Assembly (NCBI GenBank): GCA_947087645.1
Contig: CAMUDN010000008.1
Coordinates: 1 to 64,000 of the forward strand
Direction of reading: 5' to 3'
DNA length: 64,000 nucleotides
DNA from: an uncultured Bulleidia sp.
GTDB lineage: Bacteria; Bacillota_I; Bacilli_A; Erysipelotrichales; Erysipelotrichaceae
Part shown: positions 53,032-62,947 of the stretch, piece by piece
Position numbering within the stretch: the first letter of the stretch is position 1
Layout of the letters: each line of letters begins with the position of its first letter
The notes under the pieces: model-generated
What the model saw: only the letters and a program-made list of their open reading frames with translations
Told to the model about the DNA's origin: nothing
Database searches by the model: none
Translations under genes and position numbers: made by a program

Positions 53032-54354
53032 ATGAGCATGCAAAAAAGCCTGATCAAAGAGTTAGCTAATTATTTATTACCTAGTATGTTAGCTGTAATG
53101 GGAACATCATTATATGTATTAGCGGATTCTTTTTTTATTGCTCAAGCAGAAGGTACAAATGGTATTGCTGCTTTAAACTTAGCTTTACCGATGTATGCTA
53201 TCAATTTTGGTATTGGGGGCATGATTGGTATTGGCTCAGCCACTAGATATTCTTTACAAAAAGCAAGAGGGGCGAGAGATATTGATTTCTATTTTACGAA
53301 TTCTATTTTATGGAATTTATTAATAGGTCTTTGTATATCATTATTATTCGGTTTATTTACGGATCATATTTTAATTTTTTTAGGTGCTAATGCTGATTTG
53401 TTAAAGTTAGCTTCACCATATATGCGTATTGCTATGATTTTAGCACCATTTGCGATGATTAATATTAGTTTTACAGCTTTTATTCGTAATGATCATGATC
53501 CTAAAATAGCAATGATGGCTACTTTATTATCTGGTTTATTCAATATAGTAATGGATTGGTGGCTCATTTTTCCGTTACATTTAGGAATGGCAGGTGCAGC
53601 TTTAGCAACTGCTTTTTCGCCTTTTGTATCAATGTGTATTTGTTCTATCCATTTTTTTCATCATAATAATCATCTTATATGGCAATGGAAAAGACCTTCT
53701 TTGACAAAATTACGTCGGTCAATATCACTAGGAACAGTTATCTTGATTGGTGAAATGGCTTCTGGTATAACGACCATTGTTTTCAATTATGTTTTATTAT
53801 CATTGCAAGGTAATATTGCTGTTGCAGCTTATGGTATTATTGCTAATTGTGCATTAGTGATTGTTGCAATTGACAATGGTATTGCTCAAGGTCAACAGCC
53901 ATTAGTATCAAATTATTTTGGTGCAGGTGAAATAGATAAAAGTAAAAAAATATGTTACTTATCATCTTTTTTTGGCTTTTTATTAAGTCTTTTGATCATT
54001 GCTTTTTCATTCATATATATTGATGATCTAATAGCTATCTTTAATAGGGAACAAAATAGTTGTTTCTATTTTTTAGCAAAAAGGGGTATTTATTTATATT
54101 TTATTGGTTTTTTGATATCTGTTTTGAATATTATACTAGCTGGTTATTTTAGTGCTATTGGTTTAGCTAAAGAATCCTTTTGGATATCTATGCTACGAGG
54201 AACAATTTTAATTTGTTTATTTGCTTTATCATTACCTAAAATTTTGGGTATTGACGGTGTCTGGTTATCTTTTTTAGCTGCTGAAACAGTAACTTTATTT
54301 GTAACTATTTTTTGTTTACACCATTTATCTAAAAAAGGACCATGTGGTCCTTAA
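53032..54354 (+). CDS. MATE family efflux transporter
   Basis: A 440-residue, 12-helix MATE protein: ELANYLLPSMLAVMGTSLYV opens the first half and GGMIGIGSATRYSLQKARGA follows; IDNGIAQGQQPLVSNYFGAG lies in the second half. These proteins export drugs or metabolites using a proton or sodium gradient. No ribosome binding site is seen before ATG 53032 (or 53038), and a TATGAT box stands only five bases upstream, so its mRNA may be leaderless or translation may be coupled to the MFS gene. Confidence 0.88.
   Translation: MSMQKSLIKELANYLLPSMLAVMGTSLYVLADSFFIAQAEGTNGIAALNLALPMYAINFGIGGMIGIGSATRYSLQKARGARDIDFYFTNSILWNLLIGLCISLLFGLFTDHILIFLGANADLLKLASPYMRIAMILAPFAMINISFTAFIRNDHDPKIAMMATLLSGLFNIVMDWWLIFPLHLGMAGAALATAFSPFVSMCICSIHFFHHNNHLIWQWKRPSLTKLRRSISLGTVILIGEMASGITTIVFNYVLLSLQGNIAVAAYGIIANCALVIVAIDNGIAQGQQPLVSNYFGAGEIDKSKKICYLSSFFGFLLSLLIIAFSFIYIDDLIAIFNREQNSCFYFLAKRGIYLYFIGFLISVLNIILAGYFSAIGLAKESFWISMLRGTILICLFALSLPKILGIDGVWLSFLAAETVTLFVTIFCLHHLSKKGPCGP
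54329..54352 (-). terminator. Terminator for alanine racemase, overlapping both convergent stop codons
   Basis: On the minus strand AAGGACCA pairs with TGGTCCTT, followed by a T6 tract. The hairpin lies in the last codons of the MATE gene and at the stop of the racemase gene. Confidence 0.75.
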
Positions 54355-55439
54355 AGATAACGCCAATTTTCTTCTTTTTGTTGATCAATATTTTTGTAAA
54401 TGCGAGTTACACGGGAAGAAAGTAAAGTTATTATTTCATAAGGAATAGTATTTATTTCTTTAGCCATGGTCATAAGTGATATATGTTGGCCAAATATTTC
54501 GACAGTATCATTTAAATGAATAGGATGATCTACTTTTACCATACATTGGTCCATACAAATACGCCCTACAATAGTACCATAATGACCATTAAAAAAAACT
54601 TTTCGTCCTTGATTTATACGTAAAAGACCATCAGCATAACCAATTGGTAAAGTAGCAATAGTTTCTTTAGTTGTTGCTTTATAACTTGCCCCATAACCAA
54701 TTGTTTCACCAGGTAAAACTTCTTTTATCATAATAGGTTTAGTATATAAAGAAAGAGCTTCTTTTAAAATTTTATTTTTAGCACAATAACCATATAAACC
54801 AATACCAAGGCGAATGGCATTTGTAAAAGTGTCTTTAAAGGATAGTGATGCATCCGAATTATCAGCATGGATGTATTGAAAAGGATAATGTAAAGATAAA
54901 ACAATTTTTTTAAAATCATTAAATTGTCGATTAGTTGTCTTATCATCTGTATCAGCTAAGTAATAATGAGTAAAAATCCCTTCAATGTTTGCTTTTTTTT
55001 GTTGTAATAAGTTCATAGCAGTCACTAATGTAGCAGTATTATCAAAACCTATACGATTCATACCGGTATCAACTTTTAAATGAATATCAATACCGTTTAA
55101 ATCATATTTTATAAAGGATTGAACCCATGCTAGACTGTACGCTGTAACTGTAATATGATATTTTTTTAAAATATCAATATCAGTACAAGAGCTACCTCCA
55201 AGGACAAGTATTTTACCTTGAAAATCATGTTCACGTAAAACAATAGCTTCATCAACGGAAGATACAGCAATAAAATTAATCTTCATTGTTTTTAAAAAGT
55301 GTGCTATTTCAACATCACCACAACCATATGCATTAGCTTTTAAAACAGCAATAATATCTTTTTTTTGAATTGCTTGAATTTGTTGAATATTATATTTAAT
55401 TTTTGCTAAATCAATTTCTAACCATGTTTGTCGATGCAT
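54351..55439 (-). CDS. alr: Alanine racemase
   Basis: A 362-residue PLP enzyme makes D-alanine for peptidoglycan. The PLP lysine is K34 in IAVLKANAYGCGD. The catalytic tyrosine region GETIGYGASYKA and the C-terminal VGRICMDQCMVKVD motif are present. It is convergent with the MATE gene and shares four bases with it. The 143-residue membrane gene lies just upstream on the same strand. Confidence 0.95.
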   Translation of the reverse strand: MHRQTWLEIDLAKIKYNIQQIQAIQKKDIIAVLKANAYGCGDVEIAHFLKTMKINFIAVSSVDEAIVLREHDFQGKILVLGGSSCTDIDILKKYHITVTAYSLAWVQSFIKYDLNGIDIHLKVDTGMNRIGFDNTATLVTAMNLLQQKKANIEGIFTHYYLADTDDKTTNRQFNDFKKIVLSLHYPFQYIHADNSDASLSFKDTFTNAIRLGIGLYGYCAKNKILKEALSLYTKPIMIKEVLPGETIGYGASYKATTKETIATLPIGYADGLLRINQGRKVFFNGHYGTIVGRICMDQCMVKVDHPIHLNDTVEIFGQHISLMTMAKEINTIPYEIITLLSSRVTRIYKNIDQQKEENWRYL

Positions 55440-55447
55440 ATTTACTC

Positions 55448-55879
55448 CTAAAATAAGATTGCGTTGTTATAAGCTTCATAAACAGCATAAACTCTAATTA
55501 AAAGAGCGATAAGAGCATTTAAATTAGCTGTTAAGCCGAATAATTCATATTGTAAAAATTGTAAAAAAAGATGAGTATTGATAAAACATTGATAAAAAGA
55601 TAAACCGAAAATAGATGACATATCACCAACTATGATCGTGATTATAGTAAGACAAACAGCTAAAATAGCAAATTTATGAGTTAAACCACGGCCAATTTTT
55701 TTGATAATCATAGCAAGCAGATATGCGATTGCTATATATAAGATACTAATCGACATTGATATACTACGGGTTATAAGACCATAAATGATACCTAAGATAA
55801 TAGCAATAGGTGTAGATATAAGTAAGCAATATATAAATCTTTGATCTTCTTGATTAGTATTTAGATTGTATATTTTCAT
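55448..55879 (-). CDS. Hypothetical four-helix membrane protein
   Basis: A 143-residue protein starts at ATG 55879 behind AGGAGGT; the frame from 55918 precedes that site. It has four hydrophobic segments (about 20-40, 43-62, 70-90 and 110-130). I recognise no family. It lies eight bases upstream of alanine racemase on the same strand and is probably co-transcribed. Confidence 0.55.
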   Translation of the reverse strand: MKIYNLNTNQEDQRFIYCLLISTPIAIILGIIYGLITRSISMSISILYIAIAYLLAMIIKKIGRGLTHKFAILAVCLTIITIIVGDMSSIFGLSFYQCFINTHLFLQFLQYELFGLTANLNALIALLIRVYAVYEAYNNAILF

Positions 55880-55983
55880 GATTACCTCCTGTCTATCTAT
55901 ATTATCATAAGACATCATTTAGTTGTTATTGAATTTGGTATTTTACAAAATAAGCTTAAGACGAATTATTTTTTTTGATATGT

Positions 55984-55989
55984 TATAAT
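55984..55989 (+). promoter_or_regulatory. -10 box six bases before the yybS start codon
   Basis: A consensus TATAAT lies just upstream of ATG 55996, with no ribosome binding site between. Transcription would begin near the start codon and yield a leaderless mRNA. No clear -35 box is visible. Confidence 0.5.
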
Positions 55990-55995
55990 TAAGCA

Positions 55996-56874
55996 ATGAA
56001 ACGAACAACATTACAAATAACAGAAGGAGCTATGATTTTAGCCATAATGGGATCTTTTTTTCTTCTAGATCGTCAATTGGCAGGTTTCTTTTCTTCCTTA
56101 TTTACTTTTATTATTCCTTTACCTTTGGCAATTTATACATGTAAACATCAAGAAAAAGCAGGCTTGTTAGTGCTTATTTCAGCTTTTATCTTAAATATTA
56201 TTTTAGTTTCACCAGTATTTTTATTTATTGTGATGGCGGAAGAATTGATTGGCTTTTATTATGGTTATTTAGCTGTTAGAAATTATTCTTTTGTAAAAAT
56301 ATTATGGCGTTTAATTATTTTTTCTGTGGTAATACAATTAATTGATTTTTATCTATCAATCCATCTTTTTGGTATAAATATAGATGGTGACATGGCTAAT
56401 TTAGCCCAATTATTACAACAATTAGGACAGCATGTTTCGCCTCTTTTAATTAAAAATATCATTTATATTAGTTCAATGGTATTAGGTATTCTGCAAGCAC
56501 TTAGTACTTGCTTATTGTCGCAAATTATTTTAGAACGCATACATCTGAAACGAAAGATGGCTAAGATGGTGATTAATTATGAAGTAAATTATCAAACTGC
56601 TTATTTAGCAAGTGCCGGCTTTTTTCTATTTATATATTTACTTTTTTATCCGTTAACTAATGATATTATCCAAATAATTGGCTTAGCAATCGGGTTGTTA
56701 GCTGTACTTTATTTAATATTTTCTGGTCTTGTTACTTGTTATTTCTGGGTTAAAAAAGTAATTTCTACTAAAATTGTAATTTTATTAATATTAGTTGGAT
56801 TGACTATATTTTTACCTTATATCATTGCGATATTAGGCATGATATCGGTTTTTTATCCACAAATTAGAGGTTAA
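55996..56874 (+). CDS. yybS: YybS-like (DUF2232) membrane protein
   Basis: A 292-residue membrane protein of about eight helices begins MKRTTLQITEGAMILAIMGS, with a TEGA motif seen in the DUF2232 family. In Bacillota this family lies next to gdpP and rplI, as here. Its role is unknown; substrate-binding subunits of some ECF-type transporters are similar. It lies three bases ahead of gdpP. Its start lacks a ribosome binding site. Confidence 0.8.
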   Translation: MKRTTLQITEGAMILAIMGSFFLLDRQLAGFFSSLFTFIIPLPLAIYTCKHQEKAGLLVLISAFILNIILVSPVFLFIVMAEELIGFYYGYLAVRNYSFVKILWRLIIFSVVIQLIDFYLSIHLFGINIDGDMANLAQLLQQLGQHVSPLLIKNIIYISSMVLGILQALSTCLLSQIILERIHLKRKMAKMVINYEVNYQTAYLASAGFFLFIYLLFYPLTNDIIQIIGLAIGLLAVLYLIFSGLVTCYFWVKKVISTKIVILLILVGLTIFLPYIIAILGMISVFYPQIRG

Positions 56875-56877
56875 AAC

Positions 56878-58863
56878 ATGAAAGAAAAATTAACAAAAAT
56901 TCAGCGTATAGCTGTAAGTATTGTTGGTATTGAATTTTTATTAGCAATTGTATTTGGCTCTTTTTTCAGAATGATTATTTGGCCAATTCTTTTTCTTATT
57001 GTTTTAGAGATTGTATTATTATTCTGGACTTTTGATTATTTAGAAAAAAGTGTTCAACAAGAAACTTCGACAATTAAACATGTTTTAGGTAAGTCGACGA
57101 TGTTAGCTTATCGTTTAGCAGGTTTAGGAACAGTTGTTTATGATGAAAACTACGTTATCATTTCTATGTCTGATTTATTTAAAGATTTAGGTATTGAAAA
57201 AGTAGGCATGAAACTTTTAAATTGGATCCCGGAAGCTAATGATTTAATTGCTGGTAGTACTGATATTGCTTATGTTGAGTTAGAAGGGCGCATTTTTGAA
57301 TTGACAAGGCAAGAAGATGAGCCAACAATCTTTTTTAAAGATGTAACGGAAATTAATAAGTTAAAAGACTTTTTAAAACAGCAAGAATTAGTTATTGCTT
57401 TAGCTAGCTTTGATAATTATGAAGAAAGTACACTATATGCTGATGATGCAGATATTGCTTTGATTAATGCGGCTATTCGTACACCATTAAGTGAATATGC
57501 TCAAACACATGGTATTTTCTTACGACGCTTAAATAATAATCGTTATTTATTTATTTTAAATGAAAAGATATATGAAGAGTTAGTAAAAGACCGTTTTTCG
57601 ATTCTAAAAAAAATTCGTACAGTATCTGCTAGTGTTGATGTATCAATTACTCTTTCCATGGCATTTGCAAGAGGAAGTCATGATTTTTTAGAGTTGGATG
57701 AAATGGTCACAAAGTTGATGGATTTAGCACAAACACGAGGTGGAGACCAAGTAGCTATGCAAGTGAAGGGTGCTGATGTGCAATTTTTTGGTGGTTCTTC
57801 TGAAGCAACAGAAAAACGTTCACGAGTAAGAGTACGAGTTATTTCACATGCTTTACGTGATTTAATCATGCATAGTTCAAATATTATTATTGCTGGTCAT
57901 AAAACAGCTGATTTTGATTGTATTGGTTCGGCTTTAGCAGTTGCTAAGATGAGTTTAGCTTTAGGTAAACAAGCTTGTATTATTACGAAGACGGGTGGAT
58001 TAGAAGAAAAAGTTGCAGCTGCTTTAGAAACACATCAGGCAGAATTTGAAAAGGAAGGTATTGTTTTTGTTTCTGAGAATGAAGCATTGAATCAATTACG
58101 AGAAGAAAGTTTAGTAATTATGGTTGACCATCATAATGTACAGCAATCAAATGGCGCAAAAGTAGAAGAAGTTGCTAAAAAAGTAGCGATTATTGATCAT
58201 CATCGTCGAAGTAGTGAAATGGGCGTAAAACCAATCTTACTTTATATAGAGGCAGCAGCTTCAAGTGCTAATGAATTAGTTAGTGAAATGATTCCTTATG
58301 TTGCACCAAAAGCAGATATTAGTCCTTTAGATGCTTCTTTTATGTTAGCAGGTATGATTATTGATACACGTCAATGGCGTGTCCGTACTTCATCACGGAC
58401 TTATGATGCTGCTAGTGCTATTCGTAATTATGGTGGTGATCCTCAAGTAGCATATGCTTATTTACGTGAAAGTTATGAAGAATTTCAATTAAAAAATAAT
58501 GTGATGGCAAAAGCTATCCGTAAGAAAAATGGTATTGTTATTGCATTAGTGGATCAAAAAAGTATTACGCGTTCAATGATGTCACAAATAGCTGATGAAA
58601 TTTTAAATGTTCAAGGTAGTGAAGCAGCATTTGTGATTGCTGAAGATGAACAAGGTTTAAGCTGTATAAGTGCTCGTAGCAATGGTAAAATAAATGTACA
58701 GGTAATTATGGAAAATTTAGGTGGTGGTGGTCATTTAAGTGCTGCTGCTGTTCAGCGCAAAGATATTAATATTCAAGAGTTGAAAAAGGAATTGGTTAAA
58801 CAAATAGATGCATTAGATATAGGAGGATATGAACATGAAAGTGATTCTCAAACAGGATGTTAA
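56878..58863 (+). CDS. gdpP: Cyclic-di-AMP phosphodiesterase GdpP
   Basis: A 661-residue membrane enzyme hydrolyses c-di-AMP. Two N-terminal helices are followed by a degenerate PAS domain, a degenerate GGDEF domain (about 180-300) and the DHH/DHHA1 phosphodiesterase unit. The catalytic motifs are [31 protein letters not shown] and the C-terminal [12 protein letters not shown]. The C-terminus overlaps the rplI start by 29 bases. It controls potassium and cell-wall homeostasis through c-di-AMP levels. Confidence 0.95.
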   Translation: MKEKLTKIQRIAVSIVGIEFLLAIVFGSFFRMIIWPILFLIVLEIVLLFWTFDYLEKSVQQETSTIKHVLGKSTMLAYRLAGLGTVVYDENYVIISMSDLFKDLGIEKVGMKLLNWIPEANDLIAGSTDIAYVELEGRIFELTRQEDEPTIFFKDVTEINKLKDFLKQQELVIALASFDNYEESTLYADDADIALINAAIRTPLSEYAQTHGIFLRRLNNNRYLFILNEKIYEELVKDRFSILKKIRTVSASVDVSITLSMAFARGSHDFLELDEMVTKLMDLAQTRGGDQVAMQVKGADVQFFGGSSEATEKRSRVRVRVISHALRDLIMHSSNIIIAGHKTADFDCIGSALAVAKMSLALGKQACIITKTGGLEEKVAAALETHQAEFEKEGIVFVSENEALNQLREESLVIMVDHHNVQQSNGAKVEEVAKKVAIIDHHRRSSEMGVKPILLYIEAAASSANELVSEMIPYVAPKADISPLDASFMLAGMIIDTRQWRVRTSSRTYDAASAIRNYGGDPQVAYAYLRESYEEFQLKNNVMAKAIRKKNGIVIALVDQKSITRSMMSQIADEILNVQGSEAAFVIAEDEQGLSCISARSNGKINVQVIMENLGGGGHLSAAAVQRKDINIQELKKELVKQIDALDIGGYEHESDSQTGC

Positions 58864-59281
58864 AAAAGTAGGTAAAAAAGGTGAAATAGTTGAAGTTAGT
58901 GATGGTTATGGACGTAACTTTTTAGTTGCTCGGGGTTTAGCTGTTATAGAAACAAAAGTAGCTCGTGAAATTTTATCTAATCAAAGAGCTAAAGAACAAG
59001 CAGAATATGAAGAAAATAAGGAAAAAGCTAAGCTTATAGCTAAAGAATTAGATCAGTTAACATTAACCTTTCATGTTAAATCAGGACAAGAGGGGAGAAT
59101 GTTTGGTTCTGTATCAACGAAACAGATAATGACAGAGTTAAGAAAGTTAAATTATCATTTTGATAAGCATGTTATTTTAGATACGCATCCAATTCAAACA
59201 TTAGGTACAACAAAAGTACGTTTAGAAATTTTCAAAGGGGTTATTGCGACTATTTCGGTGAAAGTGTTGGGAAATAACTAA
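58835..59281 (+). CDS. rplI: 50S ribosomal protein L9
   Basis: A 148-residue L9 protein starts [20 protein letters not shown]. The N-terminal domain, the long central helix ([20 protein letters not shown]) and the C-terminal FGSVSTKQI region are present. It bridges ribosomes and stabilises the frame. The start is taken as ATG 58835, eight bases after AGGAGG; ATG 58829 is too close to that site. It overlaps the end of gdpP. Confidence 0.96.
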   Translation: MKVILKQDVKKVGKKGEIVEVSDGYGRNFLVARGLAVIETKVAREILSNQRAKEQAEYEENKEKAKLIAKELDQLTLTFHVKSGQEGRMFGSVSTKQIMTELRKLNYHFDKHVILDTHPIQTLGTTKVRLEIFKGVIATISVKVLGNN

Positions 59282-60645
59282 TGGCAAGAACATTACCAAC
59301 CATTCCAGAAATAGAAAAGAGTTTTTTGGGAACAATTCTTTTATATCCAGAAAGTAATCATCAAGTACTTGATAGTCTAGTTGAAGATGATTTTTTTGAT
59401 GAGCGTCATCAACATGTTTTTCGTATTTTAAAAAAATTACGAGAAAAAGGCATTCCTACCGAAGTAATGAATGTTCAAGCAGCATTGGAAGATGAACATT
59501 TATTGGATGCAGTAGGGGGATTTAATTATTTATTAGAACTACAAAATTCAGCTATTTCTTATAATAAACCCGAACAATTTGTAACCCAATTAAAAGAGAA
59601 ACGTCTGCAAAGAGAAATGATTCAAGCAACGGAGGCTATAGCAGCTAAAGGTTATGAAGGAGTTAGTGATTTATCAGTTTATTTAGCAAATGCAGAAGAA
59701 GAAATATTACGTATTTCGCGTTCACGTGAAGTTGGTGGTTTTAAAGACATTGCTTCAACAATGGATGAATTAAAAGAAGAAATGAAACGTAATGCGGAAG
59801 CAAATACAGAGATTACGGGTTATAAAACTTCTTATAAAGATTTAGATTATTTAACTCATGGTTTACAAAAAGGTGATTTGATTATTGTAGCTGCTCGTCC
59901 TTCAATGGGAAAAACAGCGTTTGCTTTAAATATTTTAAAAAATGTTGCTAATCATAATCCAGGAGCAGTTATTATGTTCTCTTTAGAAATGAGTAGTGTT
60001 GATTTAGCAAGACGTATTTTAAGTGCAGAGTCACATATTGCTGGTGATAAAATAAGAGTTCCTCGTCGTTTAAATGCTGATGAGTGGAATTTGTTATACG
60101 AAGTCATGAATGATTTCAAAATGACTAATAAAATTTTTATTGATGATTTTCCTAATCGTAAAGTTCGTGATATGTATCAAAAGTGTCGTGAAGTTAAAAA
60201 AGAACATGGTCTTAGTTTAATCGTTGTTGATTATATTCAGTTATTATCAGCAGATAGTAAAAAAGGTGAAAATCGTCAACAGGAAGTTTCTGAGATTTCC
60301 CGTGCATTAAAAGCTTTAGCAAGAGAATTAGATGTGCCAGTTATAGCTCTTTCTCAATTATCAAGAGAAGTTGAGAAAAGAGAGGATAAGCATCCCATGA
60401 TGTCTGATTTACGTGAATCAGGAGCTATTGAGCAAGATGCAGATATTATTATGTTATTGTATCGTCCAGCTTATTATGATCGTAAAACAGAAGGTGCTAA
60501 AGCACAAGAAACAGCTGATAATTCCGAAATGTTAGAAGTAAATGTAGCGAAACATCGTAATGGAGCAACCCGACAAATTAAATTAGCTTTTGTAGGTAGC
60601 ACAAATGCAATTATGTCGGTTGAATATCGGAAAGAAGAAAAATGA
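59281..60645 (+). CDS. dnaB: Replicative DNA helicase DnaB
   Basis: A 454-residue RecA-type helicase unwinds DNA at replication forks. The N-terminal DnaB domain starts PTIPEIEKSFLGTILLYPES. The Walker A motif lies in ARPSMGKTAF, Walker B in LIVVDYIQLL, and the arginine finger region ends in KHRNGATRQIKLAF. The start codon overlaps the rplI stop. This is the Gram-positive dnaC/dnaB type with normal length. Confidence 0.95.
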   Translation: MARTLPTIPEIEKSFLGTILLYPESNHQVLDSLVEDDFFDERHQHVFRILKKLREKGIPTEVMNVQAALEDEHLLDAVGGFNYLLELQNSAISYNKPEQFVTQLKEKRLQREMIQATEAIAAKGYEGVSDLSVYLANAEEEILRISRSREVGGFKDIASTMDELKEEMKRNAEANTEITGYKTSYKDLDYLTHGLQKGDLIIVAARPSMGKTAFALNILKNVANHNPGAVIMFSLEMSSVDLARRILSAESHIAGDKIRVPRRLNADEWNLLYEVMNDFKMTNKIFIDDFPNRKVRDMYQKCREVKKEHGLSLIVVDYIQLLSADSKKGENRQQEVSEISRALKALARELDVPVIALSQLSREVEKREDKHPMMSDLRESGAIEQDADIIMLLYRPAYYDRKTEGAKAQETADNSEMLEVNVAKHRNGATRQIKLAFVGSTNAIMSVEYRKEEK

Positions 60646-62150
60646 AATTAATAATTGCATTAATAGGGGCAGCCTTTTTATCCGTGGGGATAGTTATAAC
60701 CAGTCAACAAGTGAATATAACAGATGTTGCCGTTACTAAAAAATATGGCATTTTTAATCAGTCAATAGCTTATATTTCGACAAGTCCACATAAAAATTAT
60801 GAATTGTTTAAAGATGGTAAATTGATTGGCATTTTTCGTTCTAAAGAAGTATTAAAGAAACATTTAAAAGATATTTATGAGACAAGATATAAGCAGAAAT
60901 ATCCGCATAGTTCTTGTCATTTAGGGCGAGGTTATTATCTTTTAGAAAGAAAAAGTTATGAGCTTTTTTCGGATGCTGATCAGCAAATAATTAATTATTT
61001 AGATCATGAAAATCAATATATGATTCAAGTAAAAGCTATTTGTTTTGAAAAAAATGGTCAGGAATACGCTAAAATATTTGTCAAAAATAATGAAATTTAT
61101 GAAAATGCTTTACGTCAATTTTTATCTTTATTTATTGATAAAAGCAGTCTTAAACGGATCCAAAATAATCAGGATATTAAATTAAATCACTATGGGCATA
61201 CGGTAACAAATTTAGTTATTCAAGAAAAAATTAGAACATATCGTACATTTGCTTTCGAAAGTGAAATAAAAAAGACACAGAAAGATGTTTTTGAATATTT
61301 GTGTTATGGAGATAATAAAACTAGAGAATATTATACTGTTAAAAAAGGTGACACAATTGAAGGTGTTGGTCTTTTAAATCATGGTTTAAGTGCTGAACAA
61401 GTTGTTAACTTAAATGCGGATAAATTAACATATACTAAGCAAAAATTAAAAGAAGGAGATAAATTAAATGTTAGTTATTTTTCTTCACCTTTAAATGTTG
61501 AAGTGTTTAAGAAGACATTTAAAGCAATAAACATCGATTTTAAAGTAAATTATATTCAAGATAGTAATTTAAAAAGTGGTATGTTTAAAATCATGAAAAA
61601 TGGGAAAAATGGTATACAAAATTCTATTTTTGAAGAAAAGTGGATTAATGGTGTTTTACATGAAGCTAAAGAAAAAAGTACTAAAATTATTCAATATCCA
61701 GAGAATGCTGTTATAGCAATTGGTATAAGGGGTAAGAAAAGTATCGGTATTGGTTTTTATCGGGCACCAACAGATAATGCTGTCATTGCTTGTCATAGTG
61801 CTTGTTATGCACATCACACAGGGCTTGATTTTATTGATGCTTATAATAGATTTGGTTCTGTTTATGCAGCCGATAATGGTATTGTCAAAGAGAATAGTAG
61901 TAGTTTAAAAGGTGGCCACTATGTACTTATTGATCATCAAAATGGTTATGAAAGCTACTATGGACATTTAGCTAAAAATTCACCATTAGCAATTGGTGAA
62001 GCAGTTAGTAAAGGTGATGTAATAGGTAAAATTGGTATGAGTGGTAAAGCTAATGGACCATATGTTCATTTTTATATCAAACGTAAAAAGGATCATAAAA
62101 TAGTTGATGCATGTGATGGATTCCTTGATTGTTCGAGGTATAGTCAATGA
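60642..62150 (+). CDS. LysM-G5-M23 cell wall protein with altered M23 active site
   Basis: A 502-residue membrane-anchored protein has an N-terminal helix (about 1-22), a region of unknown fold, LysM (YYTVKKGDTIEG, about 230-275), a G5-like domain and an M23 peptidase domain at the C-terminus (about 375-490). The zinc ligands His and Asp are kept in HHTGLDF, and the last His in VHFYI. The first His of the usual HxH motif is Tyr (GPYVHF). That histidine is catalytic in LytM-type enzymes, so activity may be lost. It overlaps dnaB by four bases and walJ by four. It might bind the wall or activate other hydrolases. Confidence 0.85.
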   Translation: MKLIIALIGAAFLSVGIVITSQQVNITDVAVTKKYGIFNQSIAYISTSPHKNYELFKDGKLIGIFRSKEVLKKHLKDIYETRYKQKYPHSSCHLGRGYYLLERKSYELFSDADQQIINYLDHENQYMIQVKAICFEKNGQEYAKIFVKNNEIYENALRQFLSLFIDKSSLKRIQNNQDIKLNHYGHTVTNLVIQEKIRTYRTFAFESEIKKTQKDVFEYLCYGDNKTREYYTVKKGDTIEGVGLLNHGLSAEQVVNLNADKLTYTKQKLKEGDKLNVSYFSSPLNVEVFKKTFKAINIDFKVNYIQDSNLKSGMFKIMKNGKNGIQNSIFEEKWINGVLHEAKEKSTKIIQYPENAVIAIGIRGKKSIGIGFYRAPTDNAVIACHSACYAHHTGLDFIDAYNRFGSVYAADNGIVKENSSSLKGGHYVLIDHQNGYESYYGHLAKNSPLAIGEAVSKGDVIGKIGMSGKANGPYVHFYIKRKKDHKIVDACDGFLDCSRYSQ

Positions 62151-62947
62151 TGAAATATAGCTTATTTTGTTCGGGATCTAAAGGAAATAGTTTTTATTTA
62201 GCAGATGGTGATGTACATTTGCTTGTTGATTGTGGTGCAAGTAAACATCGCATAATGGATGGCTTTACTAATTTTCATGCTAATGTACAAGATTTAGATG
62301 CTATATTAATTACGCATAATCATAGTGATCATATATCAGCTTTAAAATATTTTAAAAATTATTTAATTTATGCTCCAATTAATTTAGATGATATACCAGT
62401 TACTTTAATAGCAGCAGATAAACCCTTTAATATTAAACATTTAAAGATTGTACCAATTGCTTTATCACATGATGCTGGTTCAACATTGGGCTATGTTTTT
62501 GATAATGGGCAAGAAAGATTGCTTTATATGACTGATACTGGTTATTTACATGAAAAATATTTTTCCTATCTTAAAGGATTAGACTATATTGTTATTGAAA
62601 GTAATCATGATGTTGAGATGTTGATGCATACTAATCGTCCTTATTATTTAAAAAGAAGAATTTTGAGCGATGAAGGACATTTAAGTAATAATAGTTGTGC
62701 AAATATTTTAGAACATATTGTGACAACTAAAACAAAATATATTTGGTTAGCGCACTTATCACAAGAAGCAAATACACCAAAATTAGCTTTGCAATGTAGT
62801 TTAAATGTTTTACGTAAGATACCAACTAATTCACAATTAATGATTGCAGCAGCAGAACAGTTTAGGCCATTAAAGAAAGGTGATCAAGATGAAGAAATGG
62901 ACTTTGGTAATTATTATTCTTTTGTTAATATGGAATCTTTTTCTTAG
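62147..62947 (+). CDS. walJ: WalJ/YycJ metallo-beta-lactamase fold hydrolase
   Basis: A 266-residue protein starts YSLFCSGSKGNSFYLADGDV. The metal motif is ILITHNHSDHISALKYF, with further ligands in LYMTDTGYL and WLAHLSQEAN. WalJ is a predicted exonuclease linked to cell division and wall regulation in Bacillota. The neighbours dnaB, htrA and rlmH are normal for it. The start overlaps the M23 gene and the stop lies inside the htrA gene. WalRK are absent from the window. Confidence 0.9.
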   Translation: MMKYSLFCSGSKGNSFYLADGDVHLLVDCGASKHRIMDGFTNFHANVQDLDAILITHNHSDHISALKYFKNYLIYAPINLDDIPVTLIAADKPFNIKHLKIVPIALSHDAGSTLGYVFDNGQERLLYMTDTGYLHEKYFSYLKGLDYIVIESNHDVEMLMHTNRPYYLKRRILSDEGHLSNNSCANILEHIVTTKTKYIWLAHLSQEANTPKLALQCSLNVLRKIPTNSQLMIAAAEQFRPLKKGDQDEEMDFGNYYSFVNMESFS

